64,000 nt of DNA from Chrysopilus asiliformis (GCA_964034945.1 OZ035960.1:105598433-105662432), one strand, 5' to 3'. Counted from the first letter of the stretch, positions 1 through 11,048 are shown. The notes: generated by a model from the sequence alone, not told the origin. A program made the numbers and translations.

Positions 1-391
1 GACCAAACCGACAGACAGACAGACAGACCGACAGACCGACAGATCGACAGACCGACAGACCGACAGACAGATAGACAGACAGACATACAGACAAACAGAC
101 AGACAAACAGACAGAATACAAACAGACCGACAAACGGACAGATCAACAAATAGACCAACAGACAGACCGACAGACAGATCGACAGACTGACATACCAACA
201 AACCAATAGACAGACAGACCCACAGACAGACAGACCCACAGATCAACAGACGGACAAACCGACAAACAGATGCACGGACATCCTCATAATTTTTCCTGAA
301 GCAGATTTCGCACTAATCAGAATACTGTTATCCGCCCTAGTTCTCGAGTCGATCTCCAAAACAATACTTTCCTCCTAAAGCATAGGAAAGT
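1..391 (-). repeat. Dispersed repeat family B, copy 1 (truncated by window start)
   Basis: The first 275 bases are degenerate GACAGACC/GACAGACA short repeats. They run into a tail that, on the - strand, reads like the copies at 21435, 31075 and 58731: a GGAAAGTATTGT-like start, a diverged version of the ATGACGGAGACCGA block, ACGAAATC, then CCGTGCATCTGTCTG followed by the CTGT/CGGT repeats. The family has no recognisable coding sequence, and I do not know its class. Confidence 0.7.
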
Positions 392-699
392 AAAAATCGG
401 AAAAGTGTAAACGGCCCAAAAAATTTGATGTAAGCAAATAAATTGTTAGCAAATAAGAGTTGCATGTTTTCAATTTAAAATATAACAGGACGATATAATA
501 TATTGATGTGAATTCATTCACATCAAATTTCATGGGTGATCATGGTAATCAAGGTGATCATACCTCTGGATTTTTTTAAATTCAAACCATTAACATAAAT
601 TTTTGTTCACTTTTCCACGTATTGAAGATCAATACCTTACCAAATTAATTTGGGTAGCTCACAATTTTTCTACTTTTCTGCGATGAAAATCTAAGCGAG
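392..699. other. AT-rich spacer
   Basis: No open frame of note and no repeat partner was seen. It contains a small GGTGATCATGGT / AAGGTGATCAT direct duplication near 535-560. Confidence 0.5.
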
Positions 700-1349
700 G
701 TGTCCCACTGGCCATCAGCTCCTGCAGCTTACTGATCCCGATATCAGTTGCACATGCAATCCAATGGCGCATGGCACACTGCAAAAAATGTGCAGCTGCA
801 TGTCTGTGACACAAAGCTGACTTTTTTGAACTGACCTAAATGTAGCTGATATCAGGAACATGTCGGGTAGTGTCTAATGTCATTTTTGTTAGATTATTTA
901 CAATAAAATGATAATTTTCAATATTTTTTTCGTCTGTCGGTAATAATTGTTGTCAGTAGCACAATCTATTGGCCACTCTCTATGTTATAGGCTCTCTACT
1001 TTATATAATGTTGACTTTAAAATAATTACTAGTTGGGGACATCATAAAATTTTCACAAGTCTGTTTAACTAATAAAGCGAAAACAAATACGGTGTCCATC
1101 CAATAAGAGAAATTAAACACAGCAATCGTACCAGCTGTAGAAAAACGTAGATGCTTGTAGGATTGCACAGATTCAGTTTTTTTAGCAGAGAAATAAGGAG
1201 AAATTCTTCCTCCGAGTCCGACATTTTGATGTTTGAGGTCAGCTGAACTGGGACAGTGTGCCACGTCAACTGATCGAATCAGTTCATACAGCTGCGCGAC
1301 CTGATGTCGGGATCAGTCAGCTGCAGGAGCTGATGCGCCAGTGGGACAT
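700..1349. mobile_element. Non-autonomous element with about 50-base inverted termini
   Basis: The left end (TGTCCCACTGGCCATCAGCT, then CTCCTGCAGCT and CTGATCCCGA) returns in reverse complement at the right end with about 90 percent identity over some 50 bases. The interior has no transposase. No clear target duplication was found, so the superfamily is not assigned. It lies just upstream of the large exon of the first receptor. Confidence 0.7.
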
Positions 1350-1688
1350 CTCCCTAAAGGAACATCAGAAGTATTTTATTGGTAATGCCGGGTTTCCATA
1401 CGACAACATGCGGTTTCAGTACTAGACAAGTGAACGAAATGGTAGATTTCTTGTGAAATTTACAATAAGTACGACAAGAACCAGAAAAAAACAACAACAA
1501 AAATTAACTGAAATTTTCTGGGAGTGAGGTGGTGAAAAAATTGTTAACCACTTTCGGGCATTTTAGATTCTTTTTATTTTAAATCGAATTAAAGGCATGC
1601 ATACGACATGCCACCTAACATTAAAACAAGGCAGCTTGATTTTATTTTCAATTTCTCTGTCGTCAAATGCATTTTTCTTTTCTTCCAG
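1350..1688. other. Region 5' of the first receptor exon
   Basis: Expected to be intron 1 of the receptor. It ends in a pyrimidine-rich tract and CCAG at 1685-1688. No signal-peptide exon like that of the second receptor could be found between 392 and 1688, so exon 1 lies left of the window, is too diverged to see, or is lost. Confidence 0.5.
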
Positions 1689-3327
1689 GTACCATTCACA
1701 AAAAAACCTAAAAGTAAACGATGATGGAATAAAAATGTACATGGTGCACATAATTCCCAACATAACTGATGGAATCACGTTACCACATATCGATCGAAGG
1801 TCAGGAGATAAACATCGTTCATTCTACTTCGTCCTTATTGCAAACAGTTCAGGAATTACCGATCAATGGTTAACAGATTCATTCACCGTATTTTGGGGCC
1901 GATGGATTCTTAATGTGGTTTTCATCTCCTGGGAAAATGAATTGAAAATTTATAAGCACAGTCCTTTTACCGAAATCGTTTACGAAATAGGAAACTCTTC
2001 AGTGACTTCAATGGAGAAGATTTTCCAAAAACACATACTTAACATGAATAGAGGAGCACTGAGGATTGCTTTGTACCCTGAGGAAGTGCGGGCAATTTTC
2101 ACACCTTTCCCAAATCTAATTTTTGGAGCCGATGGACTCATGACGAATCTCGTCGCACAACGAATGAACGCCACTGCAATTTTATTCATTCCAGGAGAAC
2201 AGAAAGCCGGATACCTTTACCCAAATGGGACTGCGGATGGTGCTATTGGAATGATTGCTAGATTAGAAGCTGATGTTGCTATGAATACGTATTTTCTGGT
2301 ACCGAAGCAATTCAAATACACTATAGAATACACTCACGTCTATGGACGCGATGATTTGTGTATTTTGGTGCCATCGAAGGGTAGACTTTCTATGACTTAC
2401 AACATTATACGTCCATTCGATGGTTTGGTTTGGGTCACCATAATTTTTATGTTTGGCATTACATATCTAGCTCTGAAGGTCATCAAGCAAAAAAACTTCA
2501 AGTACACATCCTTGAACTTATGCAGCTGGCATCTTAACACAATCCAATCTCAATTTCCATTGGATAATCCACTCCGTATTGTAATTGGTTTCTGTCTATT
2601 GTATTGCTTGGTTATTACCAGCTCCTATAAAGGAAATCTGACCCGTGATTTGGTGCTCCCGCTCCCAATACCAGATATAGACACCATCGCCGAGTTAGAA
2701 AAATCACCATACAAAATCATAACTCGAAAGGAATACGCAAAACAGTTGGACGATTATCTAAATATGTCTCAGATGGAAGTTCGAAGGATCGACAAGAAAT
2801 TCCTAAGCGTAAGACGAGAAATATTTGAAACTATGCTCAGTTCCAGTAATATTCGATTTGCGTATATGGAAAAGGATCACTTATTATCCTACAGAATCCA
2901 TCAACGAAACAATTTCAAGGATGGCAGACCCATTTTTCATCAAATGAAGGAGTGCCCAATTCCTTTTTTTACCACGTATCTGCTACCTTACGGATCTCCG
3001 TATTTAGGATCTGTTAATAAAATTTTAAGGGAGGCACAGGAGCATGGACTAATTGTGTGTTGGGAAAGGTTTATGAAATACAAGGAACGGAAAAATTTAA
3101 TTAGAAATTTGAAATCTGAAAAATTCTCATCGACTTCGATTCAAATACATTTGGAACATTTACAGAGTGCTTTTTATCTGTTAATTGTGGGTCATCTGAT
3201 TGCATTTGCTGTGTTTTTGTGTGAAAATTTAACCAGGCTTCGAAAATACTGTAAACAGCAAAAGTTAAAAAAAAATCAAAAAACACGAAAAATTCATTTA
3301 TTTAAAGTAAGGTTTTATAAAGATTAA
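1689..3327 (+). CDS. Divergent ionotropic receptor (IR), large 3' exon
   Basis: Insect IRs are ligand-gated cation channels descended from glutamate receptors and act in the dendrite membrane of chemosensory neurons. This exon encodes about 545 residues: the end of the N-terminal region, ligand-binding half S1, first membrane helix (VWVTIIFMFGITYLALKVI, about 2428-2484), the re-entrant and second membrane segment (LRIVIGFCLLYCLVITSS, about 2572-2625), half S2 with the conserved LPYGSPYLG stretch, and a last membrane helix near 3160-3230. The exon start is set by TTCCAG at 1683-1688 and by alignment with exon 2 of the neighbour at 6866; the codon split by the intron is AG|G in both. The frame is open further upstream to 1597, but that part lacks similarity to the neighbour and is read as intron. 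Exon 1 is not seen, so the gene is partial. It may be a working gene with a distant first exon or a 5'-truncated pseudogene; the exon itself has no breaks. Confidence 0.85.
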
Positions 3328-3459
3328 ATGAAATATTTTCACTCATAATTTTGAAGCATTTCAAATGTTTGATGCACGCACAGTTCAATTGAAACAAATT
3401 TTTAAAATTTTAAACTCTATTAAAGTCAATTAAATTCAAGCACCTTAAAAATTCATAAA

Positions 3460-3465
3460 AATAAA
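3460..3465 (+). terminator. Candidate polyadenylation signal of the first receptor
   Basis: AATAAA lies 133 bases after the stop codon; a second AATAAA is at 3508-3513. Either could serve. The choice is inferred from motif and spacing only. Confidence 0.3.
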
Positions 3466-3589
3466 TAGAAATTTAATAGAGTTGTGACTAGAGTGGCTTA
3501 AAGTTTAAATAAAGTTTTTGTGTGAACATAATTTTTAAAGGCAATTTTAGAATTTTTCTCGAATTAAAAATATATTCAACAAATCAAAA

Positions 3590-3840
3590 AATCTTTGAAA
3601 CCAAAACGAAAAACCAGAAATCAAATGTAAGGATAACGGAAAGTCTGTAAGGATAACGGAAAGTCTGTTAGGATAATGTTATAATTCCTTTCCTCCAATT
3701 TTTCCAGAAAAAATCTCATCTGGGGAGTTTTTGGGGTCGCCGAATCCGATTTTGACGTTAAGAAGTCTATAAGGATACGGGAAGGTTTGGTAAGGATATC
3801 GTGATTATCCTTTTCCTCAAATTTCCCAGAAAAAACAAAA
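3590..3840. repeat. Dispersed repeat family C, copy 1
   Basis: It contains an immediately repeated AAGGATAACGGAAAGTCTGT and blocks AAAAAATCTCATCTGGGGAG and GTGATTATCC. The same blocks in the same order occur at 56770-56990, with a weaker piece near 45690-45730. Non-coding. Confidence 0.6.
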
Positions 3841-4095
3841 GTTTTTGTTTAAAAAAATGTGCAGAAAAAAAGGTACACCAGTAAATCCAGTTCAAGCTTT
3901 TACAAAAAAAAAATTAAAATTCAAACAAAATTTGAAAAAATACTGCAATAATTCGAAAAGTAATAGTACAAAAGGGTTAAATCAAATTTTCATTAAAAAA
4001 AATTGCACCTGCGGCGCATTTTTCTACACAACGTTTTACAATAATCATACAATCTATTAACGGCTGAAAAAGAAAGTCATCGATCCTTATATCCA

Positions 4096-4583
4096 GTCTT
4101 TCAACAAGGACATAACAATTTTGTATTTAAATAAAATACAGAATAATTGAGATATTGGGCTGAAATTTATTCCAGGTGTAGTGGACATGTTACATTTAAG
4201 TATGAAATTCGATGTCGTTCATATGGCCACCGCGAGCACGTTTGCTGATTAATTCTTTGGAGCCAATTTTCCACCACTATTCCACACATATCGGCCGGAA
4301 TGTTGGCAATTTCGCGTTCGATATTGTTCCTGAGTTCCTCTAACGTTGTTGGCTTGTTGGCATAAATCAACGACTTAACATAACCCCATAAAAAAAAATT
4401 TAACGGCGTTAAATCGCATGAGCGAGGTGGCCATTCGACCGGACCATTTCTCGAGATTACACGATTACCGAACTTCTCCTTCAATAGATCAATTGTTTGA
4501 CCTTGACTGCCGTTTTAGCATAAAAAAAGTTTTAGGGCGCGTTTTTATTAAAATACAAAATTGTTATGTCCTTGTTGAAAGAC
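4096..4583. mobile_element. Deleted Tc1/mariner-type transposon with 33-base perfect inverted termini
   Basis: The left end 4096-4128 (starting GTCTTTCAACAAGGACATAA) and right end 4551-4583 are exact reverse complements over 33 bases. Between them only a C-terminal transposase remnant remains. No TA flank is visible immediately outside, so the outer boundary may be a few bases off. The perfect termini around a decayed gene suggest it was mobilised in trans. Confidence 0.75.
4167..4484 (-). pseudogene. Transposase C-terminal fragment (Tc1/mariner-like DDE)
   Basis: The - strand frame encodes about 105 residues with the motif WPPRSCDLTPLNFFLWGYVK, the region that in this transposase family carries the third catalytic acidic residue (usual form SPDLTPLDFFLWG). 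Here the expected Asp is Asn (PLNFF) and the usual Pro before the first Asp is Cys, so it cannot be catalytic as read. The N-terminal helix-turn-helix and the first two catalytic residues are absent. A following segment (TTLEELRNNIEREIANIP ... VENWLQRI) also fits the family's C-terminus. Confidence 0.8.
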
Positions 4584-4651
4584 CCTTTATAACTTGAAAA
4601 TTTGGAAAAGGGAGGTCGCGGGAGAAAAGGGGTTTGAAACCACTGTTCTAA

Positions 4652-4818
4652 AGGCCTGTGTCCACATGGAAGTTTATTTGCAGAAGTCGCTTCTAGCAGA
4701 GACTTCTGGAAGTTTTTCCCGTGGAAATACTAACTGCAAGTGAACTTCCAGAAGTTGTGACACCAGAAATCTCTTCTAGAAGCGACTTCTGCAAATAAAC
4801 TTCCGTGGACACAGGCCT
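4652..4818. mobile_element. PIF/Harbinger-like MITE with TAA target duplication
   Basis: A 167-base element with inverted ends AGGCCTGTGTCCAC... of about 45 bases, flanked by TAA at 4649-4651 and TAA at 4819-4821. Three-base TWA-type duplications and short GC-rich ends are typical of PIF/Harbinger elements. The interior is a foldback containing AGAAGTCGCTTCTAG on both arms. Confidence 0.75.
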
Positions 4819-4917
4819 TAAAGAATCAATATTCTCTATGGGGAAATAAAAAATACTTAAAATAATTCTTTGAACTGACTTAAGTGTAAACAAAACCATT
4901 TCATTTTTTTACATTAA

Positions 4918-5211
4918 CCTCCTGCCTACCGGTAACCTTTTTTGTATGGTAGATTAGCTTAGGATTCAAATAACATGAAAATAAAAAAAATGAAATTTTT
5001 TCTGAAAAACTATTCTCAAAAATTGAGTATTTTCTAAATACATTTTTTTCAAATATTGAATAAAACTGTATTTAGCAAAAGATCAAACTAGTGAAGGACG
5101 TATTAATTTAACTGTTTGCACTAATATTGGTTTACGCCACCATTTTTTATGTACTACATAAACATTACTTTTTTTATGTACTATAGATTTCATGTACGGG
5201 AAGGCAGGAGG
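4918..5211. mobile_element. piggyBac-like MITE with TTAA target site
   Basis: The ends CCTCCTGCCT... and ...AGGCAGGAGG are inverted, and each is flanked directly by TTAA (4914-4917 and 5212-5215). A TTAA duplication is the hallmark of piggyBac transposition. The 294-base interior has no coding content and includes a duplicated TTTTTTATGTACTA. Confidence 0.65.
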
Positions 5212-5215
5212 TTAA

Positions 5216-5596
5216 AATATTCCTGTAGCATCAAATGTAAAACCCCCTGCCCTATATATTATAAACACAAATTACAAAATGAGTTGAACAAAAAGATTCT
5301 TTCTCTTAATTCTTTTAAAGCAATAATTTCACGACAGAAAGAACTTATTAAGCAACATTAAAATTTGCGTCAACCAATTACATATTTTCTCAAAGTAAAC
5401 AATTTGTAATTAAAGTAAATTAAAGGGTTTACAATACTATCTCACCTCTCTAGGGACCAAATTCTGTATTTAATTATAGCTTTAACTTCAGACCTGATTC
5501 CCACTTACGTACTTACTCTTCACAATCACAATTAAAATCCTATTTCAAGGATAAAATACTGAAAATATTTTGCACATCACAACTTCTATACTGGAC
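5216..5596. other. Upstream region of the second receptor
   Basis: AT-rich and without open frames of interest; presumed to hold the receptor's regulatory sequences. No specific transcription factor site can be called. Confidence 0.4.
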
Positions 5597-5603
5597 TATA
5601 AAT
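5597..5603 (+). promoter_or_regulatory. TATA-like box of the second receptor
   Basis: TATAAAT lies 61 bases ahead of the start codon at 5658, which would place transcription start near 5627 and leave a 5' leader of about 30 bases. The call rests on motif and spacing only. Confidence 0.45.
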
Positions 5604-5657
5604 ACTACCTCAAGGTAACGTAATATTTAGAATAGAAAGCTCAGAGGAGACTTGAAG

Positions 5658-8447
5658 ATGTTAAAATTTCTCATTCTATCGATCTTAGTTTTTGCAAAAT
5701 ATGATTGCATTATTTTACCAATTGAAGAAACTGAATTTGCATCTGAACAGGAAAATTTAGTCAAACATGTTGCTAATATTTTTTGTGAAATAAAATTTAG
5801 TACTGTGAATGTATACTACGAACAAAATTTGTCATCTGATTTTGTTACAAATATGTTAAAAGGATTAACGGAATGCAATATCGCATATAAAATTCTCAGG
5901 TAAATATTTTAGAAATTAAAATTTGTGTGTTACCGGTAAAAAAACGATTAATTTTTGTTATGCAAAACAATCCCTTTTTATACCCGTATGGTGAATCCAA
6001 AGGATATATTAACTTTGCCTTACCGTTTGTAACGCCAAGATCCCGTTATCACACAAAAAACTGAATTACACCAGTGTGTTTAGAATGATAAAAAAAATTG
6101 AATTTTGCATGTCCGTCCGTCTGTGGCGCGGATTTCGGGCGCACGGATTGAGCTAGAGACTTGAAATTTTATGCATATTCGTTTTTCGTAAAATGCAAGG
6201 CTAAGTTCGTTAATGGGCAAAAATGGAACATTAGAAATGGAACACATACGAACGAAAACATTTTTTGCGAATATCGCAAAAACGGTGTATCTTATACAAA
6301 AGTAATTTAGGATATGATTCTACATAAAACTCCCGTACATCAAAATCCGATTGGAATAAATTTTAAAAAATCTTATTGGAAAGTTTGACTTCAAAGTGGA
6401 ATTTTGATACAACTGTTCGCCGTTCACTTAAATCACCATACGGGTTTTTAATAATTACCAGAGTGGAAATTATAGCTTTTGTAATGTTTTATGTTAACTC
6501 CACACTCTTCCCGAATGGGGGCGAAACACAATCCCAACTGCCAGGTTGAGCGCTTCTTCGACAATTGAATCCATTTATCCTATGGTTTTCAAATTTCCCG
6601 TTTTTTTTCAAATCCCGAAATTCCGGGAAATGAAAGTACCTTTTCCCGAGCATCTGTCTTGACGACATAATATGTAAACGTTTCACATCACGGTTGACAT
6701 ATAAGTGTTTAAGTTATAGCTTACATCCAGCATAGTGTCGATTTTGAAGCGCCTGGGGCAACGAAACTCCCCGCCCCCCTCCCTCCTTTTTACCGTGGCC
6801 ATGCAAATGCAATCAATTTTCCTTAAATTGTTTTTGTAAATATTCGAAACTTTTCTCTCTCCAAGGCATGACAACGAACGGAGAATCGAAGTGGCAAACA
6901 ACGAAGGAATCATGATGTACTTATTAAGCATTATAAAAAACACCAAGAAAAACATAAATCTATCTTACATAAGAAAAAAATCCGGTAATAAACATCGATC
7001 GTACTTTTTTATATTTATTGAAAATGCCGAAGACATCTCGGAAAAATGGCTGAATTCCACGTTCAAACAATTCTGGATGAGATGGGTCCTCAACGTGATC
7101 ATCATTTATTGGAAGCAAGGCATTATGACATACACATACACCCCGTTTAAGGACAACTGGTTAATAAAATTGAATTCCAGTGAAACCACGAAGAAGTATC
7201 TCTTCAACGAAAATTCCATCAATATGCATCGCGCTCCATTGAAGATGGTGTACTATCCTGATATTGTACGCGCCAAAAGTTGCAGGAAATCTCTTAAAGG
7301 TCGAGACGGACTCATGAGTTATACTGTATCAGAAAAATTGAATGCAACTAGCGTCGTTATAAAGGAAAATATTCCAGGTCAAGTTTATCGCAATAGAACC
7401 GGTGATGGATGCCTCGGCCTTATAATCAACGAAAAAGCAATGTTTGGGATAAATTCAATAGGTCTGGAGCATCGAAAATTTCAATATTTGCTGGAACAAT
7501 CACATGTAAATGGAAGGGATGATCTCTGTATTATTGTTCCTAGAAAAGGAATTGCTCCTTTCTTTTGGAATTTGTTTCGTATATTCGATTACGTCGTTTG
7601 GCTTTCTATACTCCTCAGCATTTTCGTTGTTTTCATGTTCTTTTTAGCTGTAAAATCTAATTTCAAAAATATCCTGCTGCATTTATTCTGTTGGAACGTT
7701 AACAACAGCATGAATTCCTTTCCGACCAGATACATCCTCCGTATTGTAGTTGGATCCTGGTTAATTTATTCGCTTCTCATCACCACGGCTATTCAAAGTC
7801 ATTTAACGTCTAATCTAATAAATCCAATTAATAAGAACGATATTAATACAATCGACGAATTAATTCAATCACCGCTCACAATCTTCACATGTCGTGAGTA
7901 CAGACAAATGATTCGAAATGCATTCGGCGAGGATAATATAACCCAACCATTAATTAATAAATTTAAAATAGTTCCGCCATCGCAATTCGATCATTTTCTT
8001 GCTAAACATAACCAAACTTATGCATTTATGAACTACAATCACATGATCTCAACCATAAAACGACTAAGCAAACATTTCGAAGACGGTTCACCGTTTTTCC
8101 ATCAAATGGCCGAATGTCCTGTTCCGCAGGTGACTGGTTATGTGGTTCCCTACGGATCTCCCTATCTCGGCTCTATAAATCAGATAATCAGGGGACTTCA
8201 AGAGCATGGCTTTTTTCAGCATTGGGATAACAGCATGGAGCAATATTTTACCATGCGGAAATTAATACCAAGACCAATTGAGGGACCAACAGTCCTTAAT
8301 ATAAAACATATTCGACCACCGCTCATTATTCTAATATTTGGATTAACGATGGCTTCTTTTGTGTTTTTAGTCGAATTTTTCTGCGAAAAATATAAACAAT
8401 GGAGAAATTCAAGAAATTCTAGACCAGTTTTAGTGTATCTGGAATAA
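5658..8447 (+). CDS. Divergent ionotropic receptor (IR), complete two-exon gene
   Basis: Exon 1 is 5658-5899 and exon 2 is 6866-8447; the joined product is 607 residues. The start is the ATG at 5658 because it opens directly into a signal peptide (MLKFLILSILVFAKYDC). The intron begins GTAAAT at 5900 and ends CCAAG at 6865, splitting an Arg codon AG|G. In exon 2 the ligand-binding S1 half is followed by membrane helix 1 (VVWLSILLSIFVVFMFFLAV, about 7593-7652), the pore and second helix (YILRIVVGSWLIYSLLITT, about 7731-7787), the S2 half with VVPYGSPYLG, and a last helix (about 8318-8386). It shares GRDDLCI, HQM.ECP.P and PYGSPYLGS.N with the first receptor, so the two are tandem paralogues. 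Known family role: chemosensory cation channel, usually working with a co-receptor. The ligand cannot be inferred. The intron holds a family A repeat in the opposite orientation. Confidence 0.9.
5982..6446 (-). mobile_element. Family A element, copy 1, in the receptor intron
   Basis: The ends ACCCGTATGGTGA and TCACCATACGGGT are inverted. The interior, on the - strand, contains GAGCTAGAGACTTGAAATTT-type and GCGCGGATT..GGGCGCACG blocks shared with copies at 17767, 20214 and 49161. Here the CAGA/CGGA minisatellite has shrunk to one or two units. The element type is not recognised. Confidence 0.75.
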
Positions 8448-8606
8448 ATCATAATCAACTATTTGACAGCAAAATTAACCACATAGCCGTATTGATTTTT
8501 ACTTTCTTATTCGTTCTTATACGAAGTATCGGGCGCATTCAGTGAACTGAGCCGCTCAGTAGTTGTTAAAAAAGCGCTCAGCTGAGCCGCTCAGCATGCA
8601 CTGAAC

Positions 8607-9197
8607 CATTGCCTCCTATAAACACAAGGCCTCAAGATCTAAAACTGACGTCACATCAGTGGTAAAGCTCTTTTCGATGTTGCTATGCAATTCAAATGGA
8701 GACAAACGAAAATTCGACTTTATCGGCTTATATCTCGGAAACTATTAATGCGACAACAAATTGACTTACGCACTATTATACTCAATGTAATTATCTGTCG
8801 TTTGGTTCATGTCCCAATCATGTCGAATATATATCAATTAAATTATTTGCGAAAACCCAAATCGATATGATTTTAGATGGAGAGTAGGAGTGGAGAGCGA
8901 CGTGAAGAGAAAACGAAAAATCACACTTTTGTTAAGATTTTGTTCGATAACTTTTTTTCTGTTCGCCTTTGGTAACTAAGGCATATGACTGAAAGCAAGA
9001 ATATCGAATATTCTATAGGAAAGTGAAAACAGTTTTTCCGGCAAAGGAACAGTTTCCGAGATATAAGCCGATAAAGTCGAATTTTCGTTTGTCTCCATTT
9101 GAATTGCATAGCAACATCGAAAAGAGCTTTACCACTGATGTGACGTCATGATAAAGTTCTTTGAGATATTGAGGCCTTGTGTTTATAGGAGGCAATG
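8607..9197. repeat. Nested foldback inside the composite element
   Basis: The arms are about 140-160 bases: CATTGCCTCCTATAAACACA... to GATATAAGCCGATAAAGTCG on one side and their reverse complement on the other. Both arms carry TGACGTCA-type sequence near the outer end. Non-coding; the two predicted short proteins in the arms are mirror readings of the same DNA. Confidence 0.75.
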
Positions 9198-9262
9198 ACT
9201 GAACGCACTTGCTCAATGCATGCTGGTCGCAAACCATCAACTGTCAAATTGCCTTGAATTTT

Positions 9263-9487
9263 AAGCCTAAACCCCAATTACGCGTTCGTGCGTGCGGCAC
9301 CCACGCGGTGAAGGTAAAAACTACGCATTTAAATGAGTAAATGTATAATTACGCGTTGCTCAGGCGCGTTGCCGCGTCCGTGCCGCGTAGAGTAGGCTCA
9401 GTTTCTACTTTTAGACGCGGTGACAACTACTAGATGCCAGAACAAAATCATGCCGCACGCACGAACGCGTAATTGGGGTTTAGGCTT
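9263..9487. mobile_element. Second nested MITE, ends AAGCCTAAACCCC
   Basis: A 225-base element with inverted ends of about 38 bases (AAGCCTAAACCCCAATTACG, then CGTTCGTGCGTGCGGCA). The GC-rich interior contrasts with its surroundings. The flanks are TTTT and TAAT, so the target duplication is uncertain. Confidence 0.7.
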
Positions 9488-9658
9488 TAATAAAACGGAA
9501 TAAAAAATTTTTACGTTTCGCACCGCTCACTAACTGAGCGTACTTTTATGCCGCTCAGTAAAAAAGTTGAGCCGCTCAGAAAGAAAGGTTGTATTCAGTA
9601 ACTGAGCCAGTGAGCTGTTCAAAAAACTTCTGAGCGGCTCAGTTCACTGAATGCGCCC

Positions 9659-9990
9659 ATTGTATTAATGAAAAAAATGAATCGACCCCCTAATTTTGCC
9701 CAAAAAACTTGAAATCAAAAAAAAAAAAAAATCTTTCTGTCTGTTAGCCTTTTTGTATGTCAGTCTATGTACAAGATTTCTCAAAAACTAATAGAGCCAC
9801 AGCCATGAAATTTTACACAAATATTTGATCCTGCATTGGGACGATTCCATTCACAAAAAAAATGGCGGCTTTTTAAAAATCGTACTTTCGATTTTTGCTT
9901 TTTACCCCGAGACAACGCAGTTGTGAATAGTCCTATTTATGAAAAAAGTTGAAGACAATAACATTTCCTAACCTTTTGTCTTTCACTAGA
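9659..9990. repeat. Dispersed repeat family D, copy 1
   Basis: It contains TTTCTGTCTGTTAG, GTACAAGATTTCT, AAACTAATAGAGCCACAGCC and a GGGACGATTCCATTCA block. The same order is seen at 13150-13525 and, inverted, at 24850-25090. Non-coding. Confidence 0.6.
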
Positions 9991-9997
9991 AATCTAT

Positions 9998-10126
9998 AGG
10001 CCCTATTCCAGGATCCGATACGAATGATTCGGATCGTAAACTCAATGTTGTTGTTAGTGTTTTATACCAACAACAACATTGAGTTTACGATCCGAATCAT
10101 TCGTATCGGATCCTGGAATAGGCCCT
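9998..10126. repeat. Near-perfect hairpin with GTTGTTAGTGTTTTATACC loop
   Basis: The two arms of about 55 bases (GGATCCGATACGAATGATTC... and GATCGTAAACTCAATGTTG) match almost exactly around a short loop. A decayed relative with the same loop sequence is at 45158-45256. Probably a MITE; no transposase. Confidence 0.7.
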
Positions 10127-10129
10127 TAT

Positions 10130-11048
10130 ATCTCAAACCGCTATCAACATTTACCGTTATTTCAAAAAAATAAGTTTTTTTGCAAGTCTCCCGAAAACTA
10201 ACGGGGTTTCGGTAGTGCATTGTATGAGATGAATTAAAGAGAATAATATTTGTCACATTTTTTGCCCATTTTTATGTAATAAAAAAAACAAACATACACT
10301 GCAAAAGATCTTCAAATTCACTACGATTTGTAGGTTATAAGAACACAAATTGAGCTTTCACCGCAATGCATTCGCTCCGCGTAATTGCGGACCGTGGCTA
10401 TCACCGTACCGTACTCACCTCAGCGCGGCGCGTCGCATAGCTTGTTATTGTGGTACAGGCTTTATGCCCTTTTTATGAGATTTTCGATTGGATATTGGCG
10501 ATTGAATGTTGATCTTTGGCCACTGCGGCTGCATTTATACCCGATGACCAGTTGTTTCTAAGCGATCAAATGGTAGATATTTATGAGTTCGGTAACGCCG
10601 CTAAGTAGTGTTACCAGAGGATGATTTTAAATGTTGGTATGGTTTTCGAATTTCAAAAAGAACTTTTCAAGTTTGTTACAGCTTTTTTAAAAATACGATC
10701 TGCTACCACATGGTTTTTCCCCGTTATATAACATATTTTTTTTATAAAAAAAAACCAAATAAATACATGGTGAATTTTAAAAAAAGGCCTTTAAAATGTT
10801 GTCTTAAAGTTTGTTAATAATTTTTGTTTGCCTAATTCACTAAATTTTACACAAAAAACATATTATGTAATGTTAGATACAAATCAAATTACAATCACAA
10901 TTCAGTACAAACTTATTGCAACTATTCAATGTTTTTATGCAGAAAAATCCAATTTTAAAGCATGTTTTAAATATCAAACAACATTGGAATTTATAGACAT
11001 TAAATTAAATAAAAAATGCTTGAAAAATAGACTGTAATTTTAACTCAC
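10130..11048. other. Region 3' of the second coding exon of the coiled-coil gene
   Basis: Probably intron of the - strand coiled-coil gene; no third exon could be identified. On the - strand a donor-like CTGAG|GTGAGT follows a GC-rich stretch at about 10415-10450, and a TATAAAT occurs near 10540, which would suit a non-coding first exon of another gene. This is weak. Confidence 0.35.

Larger units (their letters stand above)
8531..9658. mobile_element. Composite inverted-repeat element with perfect 29-base ends
   Basis: The left end GGGCGCATTCAGTGAACTGA... is repeated exactly in inverted form at 9630-9658 over 29 bases. The ends are rich in GAGCCGCTCAG, a short palindrome that also occurs several times just inside both ends. 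No transposase frame. Two further inverted-repeat units lie inside (8607-9197 and 9263-9487). The flanks resemble the GTACGAAGTAT...ATTGTATTAATGAA join of family D, so the element appears to have landed in a family D copy. Confidence 0.75.

Noticed and set aside
1..290. CRISPR-like array of short repeats
   Set aside because: Units are 8-12 bases without spacers of constant length; simple repeat of an insect dispersed element.
1597..1688. Upstream extension of the first receptor frame
   Set aside because: It precedes a good acceptor, lacks similarity to the neighbouring receptor and has intron-like composition.
8685..9109. Mirror-image frames beginning MQFKWRQTKIRL
   Set aside because: Arms of a foldback, not a gene family.
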